A stretch of DNA of 64,000 nucleotides from Granulicella sp. 5B5. GTDB lineage: Bacteria > Acidobacteriota > Terriglobia > Terriglobales > Acidobacteriaceae. The stretch is from contig NZ_CP046444.1 in NCBI RefSeq assembly GCF_014083945.1, positions 682,001-746,000 on the forward strand. The letters are read 5' to 3'. The notes under the pieces were generated by a model that was given only the letters and a program-made list of their open reading frames with translations, was not told the origin of the DNA and searched no databases. Of this stretch, positions 40,807 to 50,353 are shown piece after piece (positions within the stretch are counted from its first letter, which is position 1; each line of letters starts with the position of its first letter). The position numbers and the translations under genes are program-made.

Positions 40807-41765
40807 TACTTTGCTCCTGCCACGGCGCTCTGCAATGCGTCGACCTCCGCCTTGCTGCCGACGATGAGTGCGGTGCGGTCGTGGATGCCTTCGGCGGGGA
40901 GGTCGAGGATGCGCGTGGCCCCGTTGACCGCGCCACCACCAGCCTGCTCGGCGATCATCGCGAGCGGACGTGCCTCATACAGCAACCGCAGCTTGCCTTG
41001 CGGCTGCTTTTCGGTCGCGGGGTAGAGGAAGACGCCGCCCTTGAGCAGTGTGCGATGGAAGTCCGCAACGAGCGAGCCGATGTAGCGCGCGCTATAGGCT
41101 TGGCCGTTGAGTTTTTTGTCGACGAGTGTGCCCAGATAGTCGCGGTAAACCTGCGGCCAGCTTGCAGCATTGGCCTCGTTCGCAGAGTAGTAGGGACCCT
41201 GCGCGGGCATGGTCATGTTGTCGCTGGTCAGGATGAACTCACCCTCATCATCGAGCGTGAAGGCTGCCACGCCCTTGCCAAGCGTGAGCACTAAGACGCA
41301 CGACGGCCCGTAGACGACGTAGCCAGCGGCGACCTGCGCGGTGCCGGGCTTGAGGACCGAAGTTACGACATCTCCGCTGACGGCGGCGATGGAGAAGATG
41401 GTGCCGACGTTGACGTTGACGTCGATGTTGGAGGAGCCGTCGAGGGGATCGAAGATGACGGCAAAACGCCCGTCTACGCGGTCGAAGGCAACCGGCGCCT
41501 CGTCCTCTTCGCTGACGATGGCGGCGACCGAAGGCACCTTGCCGAGCTCCGCGATCAGCTCGTCGTTGGCGAAGACGTCGAGCTTCTGCTGCTGCTCTCC
41601 CTGCACGTTCACCGCGCCGTAGGCCCCATAGATGTCGCTGAGGCCAGCGAGGCGGATGGCGCGCTCGATCGAGACCGCTGCGGTAGCAATGGCCGCGAAG
41701 ACCGCGGCGAGTTCGGAGTTAGCGTGCTGCGCGACGTACTGTTCGACTGTGGTGCTGATTGCCAT
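40806..41765 (-). CDS. fbp: Fructose-1,6-bisphosphatase class 1
   Basis: 319 residues. Gluconeogenic enzyme, also part of the pentose phosphate cycle. Metal-binding motifs are complete: AAIVSEEDEAP, VIFDPLDGSSNIDVNVNVGTIFS and the Glu/Asn-containing ending with ARPLAMIAEQAGGGA. Length is typical of class 1 enzymes. First gene of an fbp-alaX-priA operon with a one-base overlap. Divergent from the M24 peptidase gene, with 88 bp between start codons. Confidence 0.95.
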   Translation of the reverse strand: MAISTTVEQYVAQHANSELAAVFAAIATAAVSIERAIRLAGLSDIYGAYGAVNVQGEQQQKLDVFANDELIAELGKVPSVAAIVSEEDEAPVAFDRVDGRFAVIFDPLDGSSNIDVNVNVGTIFSIAAVSGDVVTSVLKPGTAQVAAGYVVYGPSCVLVLTLGKGVAAFTLDDEGEFILTSDNMTMPAQGPYYSANEANAASWPQVYRDYLGTLVDKKLNGQAYSARYIGSLVADFHRTLLKGGVFLYPATEKQPQGKLRLLYEARPLAMIAEQAGGGAVNGATRILDLPAEGIHDRTALIVGSKAEVDALQSAVAGAK

Positions 41766-41853
41766 CGTTCCCTACCTTCCACAAAATAGTATTTCATCCC
41801 GGCTGCGGATTTGTGGCGGATACCGCACCGCGTCATCGCCTACAATCGACGAC

Positions 41854-43143
41854 ATGCTCACTCGACGCCGACTCCTTCTCAGCGCTTCTGCCGCCGCGCC
41901 TGCGCTTGCCCTGCGCGCTGCTGCCCAGACCACGGACTCCCCTGCCCTGCCCCCGCCGGTGATGGCGTTGAAGAACCGCGTGCATGAGGCTGTGCCGATC
42001 TCCGCTGCGGAACGCGAGCACAGGCTGGAGCGTGCGAGGACGCTGATGGGCGAGCAGAAGATCGCCGCGCTGACGATCACCGGTGGCACGTCACTGCAGT
42101 ACTTTGTCGGCATTCCGGCGGGACAGTCGGAGCGGCTGTTTGCGTGGACGCTGCCAGCGAACGGTGCACCCTTCATCGTGTGTCCCGCGTTTGAAGAGGG
42201 TCGCATGACGGAGGCGCTAGGTACGATCCCCGGGGGTGCGTCAACGAAGATCTATACGTGGCAGGAGGATGACAATCCGTATGCGCTGCTGGCGAAGGCG
42301 CTGAAGACAGCAACGACATCGTCGCTGCCGCTGGCGATGGATGAGCGCGTCCAGTTTGTCTTTGCGGACAGGATTGCCAAAGCTGTAGCCCCGCGTGAGG
42401 TTGTGTCGGGGATTCCGGTGGTCGCCGGGTGCCGCAGCATCAAATCGCCTGCGGAGCTTGCGCTGATGCAGCTGGCGAATGACATCACACTCTCCGTATA
42501 CAAGGCGGTGTATGAGAGTTGCGCGCCGGGCATGACCAACCGCCAGTTCACCGGGCTGATCGACGAGGCGTATAAGCGCTGCGGTGTGCGCGGCGAGGCA
42601 TCGTGCCAGGTGGCGGCGTTCTCTGCGCAGCCGCATGGGTCGCCAACACCGCAGGTCATCCGTGAGGGGCAGGTCGTGCTAATCGACGATGGCTGCTTTG
42701 TGCAGGGCTACCAGTCGGATATGTCGCGAAGCTTCGTCTACGGCAAACCGACAGACCGGCAGTTGAAGGTGTTTGAGGTTGTGCATCGCGCGCAGGCGGC
42801 GGCCGTCGCAACAGCACGGCCCGGGCTGGAGATGCAGGCGGTGGACGCGGCTGCACGCAAGGTGATTACCGACGCCGGTTTCGGGCCGGGGTACAAGCAC
42901 TTTACGCATCGCGTAGGCCACGGCATAGGCATGGACATGCACGAGTGGTACTACCTTGTGCGCGGCAACACGCGGAAGCTCGAGCCGAATATGTGCTTCT
43001 CCGACGAGCCCGGAATCTACCTTGCAGATGATCCCGAACCCTTCGGCATACGGCTGGAAGATGACATGCACATCACCGAGGACGGCGCGAAGCTGTTCAC
43101 GCCGCAGAGCCCGAGTTTGACCAACCCGTTCGGCAACGCCTGA
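41854..43143 (+). CDS. Tat-exported M24 family aminopeptidase P-like peptidase
   Basis: 429 residues from the ATG at 41854. The N terminus LTRRRLLLSASAAAPALALRAAAQ is a twin-arginine signal, so it works outside the cytoplasm. A creatinase-like N-terminal domain (LERARTLMGEQKIAALTITGGTSLQYFVGI) precedes the pita-bread domain, whose metal ligands are Asp in VLIDDGCFVQGYQSD and SDMSRSF, His in HRVGHGIGMDMHE and Glu in FSDEPGIYL and RLEDDMHIT. Probably cleaves Xaa-Pro peptides. A CocE-type peptidase gene is convergent 13 bp away. Confidence 0.9.
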   Translation: MLTRRRLLLSASAAAPALALRAAAQTTDSPALPPPVMALKNRVHEAVPISAAEREHRLERARTLMGEQKIAALTITGGTSLQYFVGIPAGQSERLFAWTLPANGAPFIVCPAFEEGRMTEALGTIPGGASTKIYTWQEDDNPYALLAKALKTATTSSLPLAMDERVQFVFADRIAKAVAPREVVSGIPVVAGCRSIKSPAELALMQLANDITLSVYKAVYESCAPGMTNRQFTGLIDEAYKRCGVRGEASCQVAAFSAQPHGSPTPQVIREGQVVLIDDGCFVQGYQSDMSRSFVYGKPTDRQLKVFEVVHRAQAAAVATARPGLEMQAVDAAARKVITDAGFGPGYKHFTHRVGHGIGMDMHEWYYLVRGNTRKLEPNMCFSDEPGIYLADDPEPFGIRLEDDMHITEDGAKLFTPQSPSLTNPFGNA

Positions 43144-43156
43144 CTGCGCTGCAACG

Positions 43157-45085
43157 CTACTTCGCGGGCATCACCATCAGCTCGATCCCGCTGGCAGCGT
43201 CGGCCTGGTGGAAGACAGTCTCGGTAGCCTTGTGGAAGTCTTCAGGCTTCGCTTTTGCGATGTCCATGAAGACCTGCGGATTGCGATCGGTAAGCGGGAA
43301 CCACGAGCTGGCGACCTGCACCATGATGCGGTGGCCCTTGCGGAAGGTGTGGTTGATGTCCTGCATCGAGTAGTCGACCGCGGTGATCTTGCCGGGCACC
43401 AGCGGCTCGGGCTTCGCGAGCGAGTTGCGGAACTTGGCACGGAAGGGCTCGCCGCGCACCAGCATCTCGTAGCCACCCATCATCACAGGTGGCGCTGCGG
43501 TCACGTGCTTGCCCTGATCGGCTCCCTCATTGGGATACTCAAAGTCGTTCGGATAAACATCAATAAGCTTGATATCGAAGTCTGAATCGGTGCCGGTGGA
43601 AGCGATTTTGAGGCGCGGCTTGATGGGGCCAACAATGGTGACATCTTCCGTGAGCGGCGCGGTCTCGTAGACGAGCACATCGGGGCGCGTGGCGGCAAAG
43701 CGCTGATCGTCGTCCATGTAGCGCTGCGGCGGGTCGGCCTCGGAGACATAGCCGACGTAAGGCACAGGGTGCGCGGGATCGCTGACGTAGGAGTCCTTGC
43801 TGGCACTCTCGGTCGGCGCGGTCCAGCTAAGGCCGCCGTTGGGCTGGAAGTAGATCGTCTTCGTCGCAGCCTGCTTTGGCGGCCAGGCGTCGTACTTCTT
43901 CCAGACATCGGTGCCTGTTTCAAAGGTGTAGGCCTTGGGCAGCGGGGTCCACGCAGCGTCCTTGAGGTAGTGCGCGAAGAAGGGTGCTTCGATGTTTTGC
44001 TGATAAAAGACCGAGGTCTCGGAGCCGAAGCGGATGTCACCGAGCGAGGCGCCGGTGCCGCGAGCCCAGCCTCCATGCACCCACGGGCCTTCGACGAGCG
44101 TGTCTGCCGCGGCGTCCGGGCTGAGCTTCGCGACAGCATGGAAGCCCTTCACCGGGCCGGCGAGGTCTTCGGCGTCGAACCAGCCGCCAACGAACATCAC
44201 CGCGGCCTTCACCCCGGTCATGTGCAGCTCCATGTTGCGCGCGACCCAGTAGGCATCGTAGGTATCGTGGATCGTCTGGTCGTGATAGAGCGGGTTGGTG
44301 CCGCCGGCGGGTGAGTCGAGGTGCGCGAGCGTGCCCATCTGCAGGTAGTACTGGTAGGCGTCCTTGGTGAAGAATTTGAAGTCGTTGGGAGGCTCGACCT
44401 TGAGAGGGTTCTTCTGCGGGCGATAGAACGGCGCATAGAACGAGTGGTTGGCCGCGAGCATGAATGCGCCGCCGTGGTAGCTGTCATCCCCATCGAAGAG
44501 GTTGATCATCGGCGCCTGCGGGCTGGCAGCTTTGATGGCGGGATTGCCGTCGATGATGCTGGCCGCAGTGTAGAAGCCCGGGTAGCTGATGCCCATAATG
44601 CCGACGCTGCCGTTGTTGCCGGAGATGTGCTTGAGCAGCCAGTCGACGGAGTCGGACATATCCGTGCTCTCGTCGATGCCGTGGCCGGTTTTGGCGTCGT
44701 AGACGGGCGGCGTCATCTCAACCCAGTTGCCTTCACTCTCCCAACGGCCGCGCACGTCCTGGCAGACGAGGATGTAACCGCTCTTGAGCATGGTCATGTT
44801 GCCGGTGACGCGCGGCTGCACAACATCGTTGTCGTAGTTGCCGCAGCTGTAGGGCGTGCGAGTCATCAGGAAGGGATAGGGCCCTTTGTCTTCGAACTCA
44901 CCGGCGATGGGCGTGTAGACCTGCGTGTAGAGCTTGACGCCGTCGCGCATGGGGATGCGGTACTCGTGCTTCTCGTAGTGCGCCTTCAGGAACTCTGCCA
45001 TCTGGCTACCCTGCTGTGCCGCAGCCATGCTTGCCCCAGCGCACACCATCACACAGGCCGCCCATACGCGACGAAAAACCTTCAT
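43157..45085 (-). CDS. Secreted CocE/NonD family hydrolase (X-Pro dipeptidyl-peptidase type)
   Basis: 642 residues from the ATG at 45085, starting MKVFRRVWAACVMVCAG; upstream in-frame codons do not look like protein. A signal peptide ends SMAAAQ. The alpha/beta hydrolase domain has the nucleophile Ser in GIMGISYPGF, Asp in GGWFDAEDL and His in PWVHGGWARG. The C-terminal jelly roll (DVLVYETAPLTEDVTIVGPIKPRLKIASTGTDSDF) is typical of X-Pro dipeptidyl-peptidases, glutaryl-7-ACA acylases and cocaine esterase. With the convergent M24 peptidase it may serve proline-peptide use. Substrate unproven. Confidence 0.9.
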   Translation of the reverse strand: MKVFRRVWAACVMVCAGASMAAAQQGSQMAEFLKAHYEKHEYRIPMRDGVKLYTQVYTPIAGEFEDKGPYPFLMTRTPYSCGNYDNDVVQPRVTGNMTMLKSGYILVCQDVRGRWESEGNWVEMTPPVYDAKTGHGIDESTDMSDSVDWLLKHISGNNGSVGIMGISYPGFYTAASIIDGNPAIKAASPQAPMINLFDGDDSYHGGAFMLAANHSFYAPFYRPQKNPLKVEPPNDFKFFTKDAYQYYLQMGTLAHLDSPAGGTNPLYHDQTIHDTYDAYWVARNMELHMTGVKAAVMFVGGWFDAEDLAGPVKGFHAVAKLSPDAAADTLVEGPWVHGGWARGTGASLGDIRFGSETSVFYQQNIEAPFFAHYLKDAAWTPLPKAYTFETGTDVWKKYDAWPPKQAATKTIYFQPNGGLSWTAPTESASKDSYVSDPAHPVPYVGYVSEADPPQRYMDDDQRFAATRPDVLVYETAPLTEDVTIVGPIKPRLKIASTGTDSDFDIKLIDVYPNDFEYPNEGADQGKHVTAAPPVMMGGYEMLVRGEPFRAKFRNSLAKPEPLVPGKITAVDYSMQDINHTFRKGHRIMVQVASSWFPLTDRNPQVFMDIAKAKPEDFHKATETVFHQADAASGIELMVMPAK

Positions 45086-45145
45086 GCCTACCCTCCGAGA
45101 ATCACTTAGAGATTGTATCGCCCTGTTTCTGGCATACTCGTTGCC

Positions 45146-46243
45146 ATGTGGAGTGGCCGGTTGAAGGCGGGCGTTGTCGCGTGGGGGATGCTGGCCACGC
45201 TGGGCTGGTCGCAGCAGCCTGCACCCGCTACGGCGACGCCTCCGAAGCCCTACGTGCTGCATGTGTACGCCAACCTGGTGCAGGTGCCGGCGCTGATCCT
45301 GAACGGAGATCTCCGGCCGGTTTCTGGGCTGGCAAAGGACCACATCTTTATCCGGCTCGATTCAGGGCCCGCCTTTCATCCGACCAAGATGCACATCGAA
45401 GGCGATGAACCGATCTCGCTTGCCGTGCTGGTCGATGCAAGCGGAGGTGAAAAACGGCTGCTGGCGCGCCTGGCAGAAGACGCTGCGAAGGCCGCCGAGG
45501 CTTCCCTCACGGCAAGAGATCGCATCTCCATGTTTGCAGTGGACTGCACGCTGGTCCGCGTCGGCCAATGGGCACCGGCTACAGATGACAACATGAGGCT
45601 CATGGTCCACGCCGCGCTCTCGTCGTCTGTGCTTCACGGCGGTGGGAACACACCAAAGTGCGAGCACTCTGTGCATCTGTGGGACGCTGCCGCGCAGGTA
45701 GTGCGAGCGCTCTCCAACCAACCCGGCCGCAAGGTGCTGCTGCTCATCAGCAGCGGCAGAGACCGCAAGAGCACCAACACCTGGAACGCCCTCAAGGAAT
45801 ACGCGACCAACCAGAGCGTGGCGATCTTCGGACTGCGCGACCTGATCCACTTCTACGGCGACACAGGTTATCAGGGGCATGCAGTGATGGAGGCAGGCTT
45901 CTATTTCAATAACCGCTCCGTGGGCGAAAACGTGTACCTTGCACTCTGCGAAGGGACCGGTGGGATTATTCTGACGACGCCGGCGAACCAGCTGGCGGGA
46001 AGCATGGAGAACATCGTTGCGCTGGTGCGCGCACGCTACATCCTGGAGTTTCCACGGCCCGACGACTTCACACCAGGCAAACATGCGATCGATGTCACCG
46101 TCCCCTCCGCAGCGAACTATATTACGACAGCGGGTGTGACGTTACCGCTGCCGGATGCCGGGCGGGAAAGCGACCCGACCACGGTCCCCTCCGCGCCATC
46201 GCCGGCGGTGATGGGCAAGCGCAGAGTCCTCTCTCCGCACTAA
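45146..46243 (+). CDS. VWFA-related Acidobacterial domain protein (second copy type)
   Basis: 365 residues from the ATG at 45146. A signal peptide ends GWSQQ. The N-terminal strand region (LHVYANLVQVPALILNGDLRPVSGLAKDHIFIRLD) and the VWA core (ISLAVLVDASGGEKRLLARL, RDRISMFAVDC, GRKVLLLISSGRDRKS, TNQSVAIFGLRDL) place it in the same family as the protein at 12364-14028, but it is shorter and lacks the C-terminal extension. The MIDAS motif is DASGG, partly kept. Exported, function unknown. Divergent from the CocE-type gene with 60 bp between starts. Confidence 0.82.
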   Translation: MWSGRLKAGVVAWGMLATLGWSQQPAPATATPPKPYVLHVYANLVQVPALILNGDLRPVSGLAKDHIFIRLDSGPAFHPTKMHIEGDEPISLAVLVDASGGEKRLLARLAEDAAKAAEASLTARDRISMFAVDCTLVRVGQWAPATDDNMRLMVHAALSSSVLHGGGNTPKCEHSVHLWDAAAQVVRALSNQPGRKVLLLISSGRDRKSTNTWNALKEYATNQSVAIFGLRDLIHFYGDTGYQGHAVMEAGFYFNNRSVGENVYLALCEGTGGIILTTPANQLAGSMENIVALVRARYILEFPRPDDFTPGKHAIDVTVPSAANYITTAGVTLPLPDAGRESDPTTVPSAPSPAVMGKRRVLSPH

Positions 46244-46257
46244 GCGGAACGATGCGA

Positions 46258-47400
46258 TCACGAAACGGCTTCGAGTTCCGACTCCGTGGCTTTACCCGCC
46301 AACCGCATTACCAGCCGCTCCAGCACAAGGCGCTTGTCCGGCGGACTGGAACGCAGCTCGAGATCGGCCTTGGCGATGGCGCGGAGGCCGCGCGTGAGGT
46401 CGCTGCGGTCACGATAGCGGCGCGCCTGCGCGATGAGTGCATCGGCCGCAAAGGGCGCAACGCGGAAGCCCGGCCACAACACCTGCCAAATGGCGCGCGA
46501 GTCCTTGACCTGCTTCTCATTCAAGATGAGCATCTGCCGGTAGGTCTTGGCGAGCATGAAGACGTGGCCGATGGCCGCATCTTCGCCACCGTCGGAGGCA
46601 TTGAGCAGGCCGTGCAACAGCGCAAGCGCGCGCGGGGCGTCCTTCTGACTGATGGCATCGGTGAGCTCGTAGAGACTGCGCTGCTTGGCGGCAGAGACCA
46701 TCGTCTCGACGTCGGCAAGCTCAACCGTGTTGCGCTGCATCGCGCCCGCATAGAGCAGCAGCTTCTCCATCTCGCTGGCGATGGTAAGCATGTCCGCGCT
46801 GAGGGCGTCGACGAGCTCGCGCGCAGCGTCGTCCGTGAAGACGACACCCTTTGCCTTCGACTCGCGCAGCACCCACTTGATGGCGTCGTCTTCGCTGACG
46901 CGTTGCAGCTCCACGATGCCGCAGCTATCGCCGAGGGTCTCGCGGATCTTCTCGACGCGCTCCTTGTCGGTCATGTCCATGCGGCGCAGGTCCTGCGGCA
47001 GCGCAATGTGGTCAGCGACGAAGATGAGCAGCGCCTGCGGGTTGGGGCTGCGAAAGTATGCATCCAGCACGGCGAATTCATCCTTCTTCTGGCCACGGCC
47101 ATAGAGCAGCTTGAGGTTGCGGATGAAGAGCACCTGGAACGGTGCCATCAGCGAAGGCGTCTGCGCGAGGTCGAGTGCATCGAAGATGCTGGTGCTGGCG
47201 AGGTCGAGGTCATGCAGGCAGAAGTCGCGCATATCGTCCGGCACCAGAGCTGCAAGCACGCCTTTGCGGCAGATTTCGTAGAGAAAGGCTTCGTCGCCAA
47301 GCAGAACGTAGCCAGGCCGTCGAGCATCGCCGCTCACCTCCGCGAGAAAACGCTCGGCGGCGGCAAAACTCTTCAATCCCGAAGTCTGCGCCGTGCTCAT
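46258..47400 (-). CDS. holA: DNA polymerase III subunit delta
   Basis: 380 residues. Delta is the clamp-loader subunit that opens the beta ring. N-terminal AAA+-like domain lacking a real Walker A: GYVLLGDEAFLYEICRKGVL, VLFIRNLKLLYG and ALLIFVADHIALP. The later helical region is ITDDAARELVDALSADMLTIASEMEKLLLYAG, then VSAAKQRSLYELTDAISQKDAPRAL. The order M1 peptidase-lptE-holA, with a 4-bp ATGA overlap with lptE, matches the common lptE-holA pairing. The low identity usual for delta subunits makes length and order important support. Confidence 0.9.
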   Translation of the reverse strand: MSTAQTSGLKSFAAAERFLAEVSGDARRPGYVLLGDEAFLYEICRKGVLAALVPDDMRDFCLHDLDLASTSIFDALDLAQTPSLMAPFQVLFIRNLKLLYGRGQKKDEFAVLDAYFRSPNPQALLIFVADHIALPQDLRRMDMTDKERVEKIRETLGDSCGIVELQRVSEDDAIKWVLRESKAKGVVFTDDAARELVDALSADMLTIASEMEKLLLYAGAMQRNTVELADVETMVSAAKQRSLYELTDAISQKDAPRALALLHGLLNASDGGEDAAIGHVFMLAKTYRQMLILNEKQVKDSRAIWQVLWPGFRVAPFAADALIAQARRYRDRSDLTRGLRAIAKADLELRSSPPDKRLVLERLVMRLAGKATESELEAVS

Positions 47401-47921
47401 TGAAAGCTCTCCAGCATGTCGCTGACCAGGGCCTTGGCGAACTCGCGCGAAACGCGGCGCATGGCGGCGCCGTCCTCCTGCACAAAGCCGGAGAGGTCCT
47501 CGGTGGACTGGTACTGCTCATGCCAGGCCATCGTGTCGTTGCGGTAGAGCACGGTGCCATCGTGCGCGATGAGCTGGACCTGCGCAGTGATGCTGACGAG
47601 GTAGCTCGAGGTCTGGCCGCTGTTGGGGTCGTAGGTAAGCGGCGTTACAGTCTGCGAGACTATGGTGCCGCGCAGCGTGGCGTCGGCAGTGCCTTTGTCA
47701 CCTGGCAGGATGCGATACTTCGTGCGAGTGTTCAGTTCGCGGACGACAGCCTCGGTAAATGCCGTCTCCGTATTGAAGGCCTGCACGCGCGACTGAAAGA
47801 TCGGCACCGAGAGCGTCTGCACATCCGCGGGAATGTGCGTCGCCGAGCCGACTGTGTGGTAGTCGCAGCCAGCGAGCCCGAGACACAACACCAACGCCGC
47901 GATGCTGAATGCTTTGCGCAC
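47397..47921 (-). CDS. lptE: LPS assembly lipoprotein LptE-like
   Basis: 174 residues from a GTG at 47921 with AAGGAG 5 bp upstream; that ribosome site lies inside the last codons of the M1 peptidase gene. A lipoprotein signal ends LGLAGC with Cys19. After it, ADVQTLSVPIFQSRVQAFNTETAFTEAVVRELNTRTKYRI follows the LptE pattern, and the rest alternates strands. It would plug the LptD barrel in the outer membrane to insert LPS. Support comes from sequence pattern, lipobox and overlap with holA. Confidence 0.85.
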   Translation of the reverse strand: MRKAFSIAALVLCLGLAGCDYHTVGSATHIPADVQTLSVPIFQSRVQAFNTETAFTEAVVRELNTRTKYRILPGDKGTADATLRGTIVSQTVTPLTYDPNSGQTSSYLVSITAQVQLIAHDGTVLYRNDTMAWHEQYQSTEDLSGFVQEDGAAMRRVSREFAKALVSDMLESFQ

Positions 47922-47923
47922 GA

Positions 47924-49675
47924 TTACTCCTTCACCACATTGACATAGTAGAGATCGGTGGCGACCTGAAAGCTCTGCGGCGTGCCTGCCCACGGCATCG
48001 ACTTCCACTCCGTCGTCACGGGCTTCACCTTCGTCCAGTGCTGCGGATCGCCGACCTCAATCGGCATCGCGAACGCAGGCTCGTCAGCCTTCCAGCGATA
48101 CTCAACCTGCCCGGGTGCGGAACCGAACCTCAGCTCCAGCGTTGGGATGTCCTTGTGCCGCAGGTATTGATTGAAGAACGGCGTCAGGTCCATACCGCCG
48201 TTGCCGGTGCCCGCACGCTGGTTCCACCACGAGACGACATCTTCCGTCATGATCGTTTGATACTTGAAGTGCTGATAGAAGTCGTGGATGTCGGCGAACC
48301 ACTTCTTGTCGTCGCCAATCACCGAACGCAGCGTGTTCAACATAAGCGCGCCCTTGAAGTACTGGTCCTGCGGCGGCTCGGCGTTGGTGAACCGCGGCGG
48401 AATGATCGGCCGTTCGTTCTGCACCTTGGGCTTGAGACCGTTCACATAGCGGATGGCATCGGCCCTGCCCCAGCGGTACTCAACGTAGAGTACCTCCATG
48501 TACGTCGTCCAGCCTTCGTGGATCCACATGTCGCTGCGGTCGCGCGCCGTGATGGCGTTGCCGAACCACTCATGCCCGCTCTCGTGGATGATGATGAAGT
48601 CGAACTTCATGCTGATGCCGACGCCGGTCCAGTCGCGCCCATAATAACCATTCGTAAAGTGGTTACCATAGGCCACCGCCGACTGGTGCTCCATGCCCGC
48701 GTAAGGCACCTCGATGAGCTTATAGCCGTCCTCGTCGAAGGGATACTCGCCGAAGTAGTGCTCATAGGCATCGAGCATCTCGGGCACCTGCGCGAACTGT
48801 ACCTTCGCCTTGTCGAGGTCCTCGGGCAGCGCGTAGTAGTCGAGCGTAGTCTTCTGGCCGGTCTGTTTGTTAATGTGCACGCCGTCGAAGTGCTGGAACT
48901 CGCCGATGTTGAGCGCGACATCGTAGTTGTTGATCGGATAGTGCACATGCCAGTGCCACTCGGTATAACCATCGCCAAGCGGCGTGCTGCCCTCAGCGCG
49001 GCCATTCGACACGTCGATGAGGCCATTGGGCACAGCGACGTCGATCAGCATGCCGTCCTGCGGCTCGTCGCGCCACTGGTCCTTGTTCGGCCACCAGACG
49101 CTAGCGCCCTCTTCTTCGCAGGCAGTCGTGATCCAGGGCTTGCCCTCCTTGTCCTTATCAAAGGAGAAGCAGCCAAAGCGACCCTGCGTGACCGGCTGAC
49201 CGTGGTAGGCGACGGTGATCTCCTCGACCTTGCCCCTCGGCTGTGTCTGCGGAAACTGGATAAACAACGACCGCTGCTGGCGCGTATAGGTGAGCGCCTT
49301 GCCCTGCCAGGTGATGCTGTCGAGCGTCAGCTCCGGCGTGAGCTCGAGTTGGATCTTCTGGCCGTCCTGCAGCATGCGGAAGCGCACAAGGTTGGTGCCG
49401 GCGATGCTCTTCGTGTCAGGGTCGACGCGCAGCTTCAGGTGATAGAAGAGCAGGTCGTTGTTGGCACGGTAAGGCCCGTAGGCGCCGCGCAGCAGGTCAT
49501 CCTCGGTAGGCGGCTTCAGCACGTCCGGCGGACGCACCCGGCCGGGAGTGGTCACGAGCTTCTGCGCCGAGGCCTGAGGTGCCGGCGTTGCAGGCTTCGC
49601 CGTCTGTCCAAAGGCCGAGACCACCGGGCAGCAGAGCATTGCCGCCATCACCACGCGTATCCGCAAAAAGAACAT
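47924..49675 (-). CDS. Secreted M1 family metallopeptidase
   Basis: 583 residues with a signal peptide ending VVSAFGQ. Zinc aminopeptidase of the M1 type: the exopeptidase-like motif AGMEHQSAVAYG (variant of GAMEN), HESGHEWFGN (HExxH) and the third ligand Glu in MWIHEGWTTYMEVLY. The N-terminal beta domain carries GTNLVRFRMLQDGQKIQLEL. The variant GxMEH instead of GAMEN suggests altered amino-terminus recognition. It ends 2 bp before the lptE start and supplies its ribosome site, so the three genes form one operon. Confidence 0.92.
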   Translation of the reverse strand: MFFLRIRVVMAAMLCCPVVSAFGQTAKPATPAPQASAQKLVTTPGRVRPPDVLKPPTEDDLLRGAYGPYRANNDLLFYHLKLRVDPDTKSIAGTNLVRFRMLQDGQKIQLELTPELTLDSITWQGKALTYTRQQRSLFIQFPQTQPRGKVEEITVAYHGQPVTQGRFGCFSFDKDKEGKPWITTACEEEGASVWWPNKDQWRDEPQDGMLIDVAVPNGLIDVSNGRAEGSTPLGDGYTEWHWHVHYPINNYDVALNIGEFQHFDGVHINKQTGQKTTLDYYALPEDLDKAKVQFAQVPEMLDAYEHYFGEYPFDEDGYKLIEVPYAGMEHQSAVAYGNHFTNGYYGRDWTGVGISMKFDFIIIHESGHEWFGNAITARDRSDMWIHEGWTTYMEVLYVEYRWGRADAIRYVNGLKPKVQNERPIIPPRFTNAEPPQDQYFKGALMLNTLRSVIGDDKKWFADIHDFYQHFKYQTIMTEDVVSWWNQRAGTGNGGMDLTPFFNQYLRHKDIPTLELRFGSAPGQVEYRWKADEPAFAMPIEVGDPQHWTKVKPVTTEWKSMPWAGTPQSFQVATDLYYVNVVKE

Positions 49676-49750
49676 GCTTCCAGAGTACCGTTGCCGGCAG
49701 CGAAATGCCCACTGCGATCCACAGCTTCGCTACAGCGATAGACTGTGGCC

Positions 49751-50308
49751 ATGCTCCGCACCCCGCCAACCGACCGGGAAGCACCCACCCTGGAGACCGC
49801 CCGCCTGCGCCTGCGCGCCCACACGCTGGCCGACTTCCCTGTGTACTGCACGCTCTGGGCAGATCCGGACGTAGTCCGCTACATCGGCGGCAAGCCCAAC
49901 ACCGCAGAGGAGTTGTGGGCACGGCTGCTGCGCAATGCGGGGCACTGGTCGCTGCTGGGGTTCGGATCATGGCTGGTGGAGGAGCGCGCGACCGGCAAGT
50001 TCGTCGGCGAGGTTGGCCTCTTCAACTACCAGCGAATGATTGAGCCGCCTTTGGGCGAGACACCGGAGATTGGCTGGATACTCTCGCCCTCCGCGCATGG
50101 ACGCGGCTACGCCACCGAGGCCGTGAAGGCGATCCTCGCCTGGGCAGACGGACGGTTCGTCGCCAGCGAGGCGGCCTGCCTGATCCATCCTGAGAACGCT
50201 GCCTCCCTGCACGTGGCTGGGAAGTGCGGGTTCACACCGCACCACACGATCACCTATCGCGAGAGCCTGATGCAGGTCCTCGTTCGCCCGTTCGGCAGCC
50301 CGGCATAG
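49751..50308 (+). CDS. GNAT acetyltransferase, RimJ/RimL type
   Basis: 185 residues from the ATG at 49751; a GTG at 49745 adds two residues. RimJ-like GNAT: LETARLRLRAHTLADFPVYCTLWADPDVVRYIGG, GSWLVEERATGKFVGEVGLF, IGWILSPSAHGRGYATEAVKAILAW (acetyl-CoA pyrophosphate loop GRGYATE) and HPENAASLHVAGKCGF. The substrate may be a protein N terminus or a small molecule; not resolvable. Divergent from the M1 peptidase with 75 bp between starts. Confidence 0.9.
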   Translation: MLRTPPTDREAPTLETARLRLRAHTLADFPVYCTLWADPDVVRYIGGKPNTAEELWARLLRNAGHWSLLGFGSWLVEERATGKFVGEVGLFNYQRMIEPPLGETPEIGWILSPSAHGRGYATEAVKAILAWADGRFVASEAACLIHPENAASLHVAGKCGFTPHHTITYRESLMQVLVRPFGSPA

Positions 50309-50353
50309 GCTGCGGTACTCTTTTTCGACGGGCCCCAAAATGGAGACAATCGC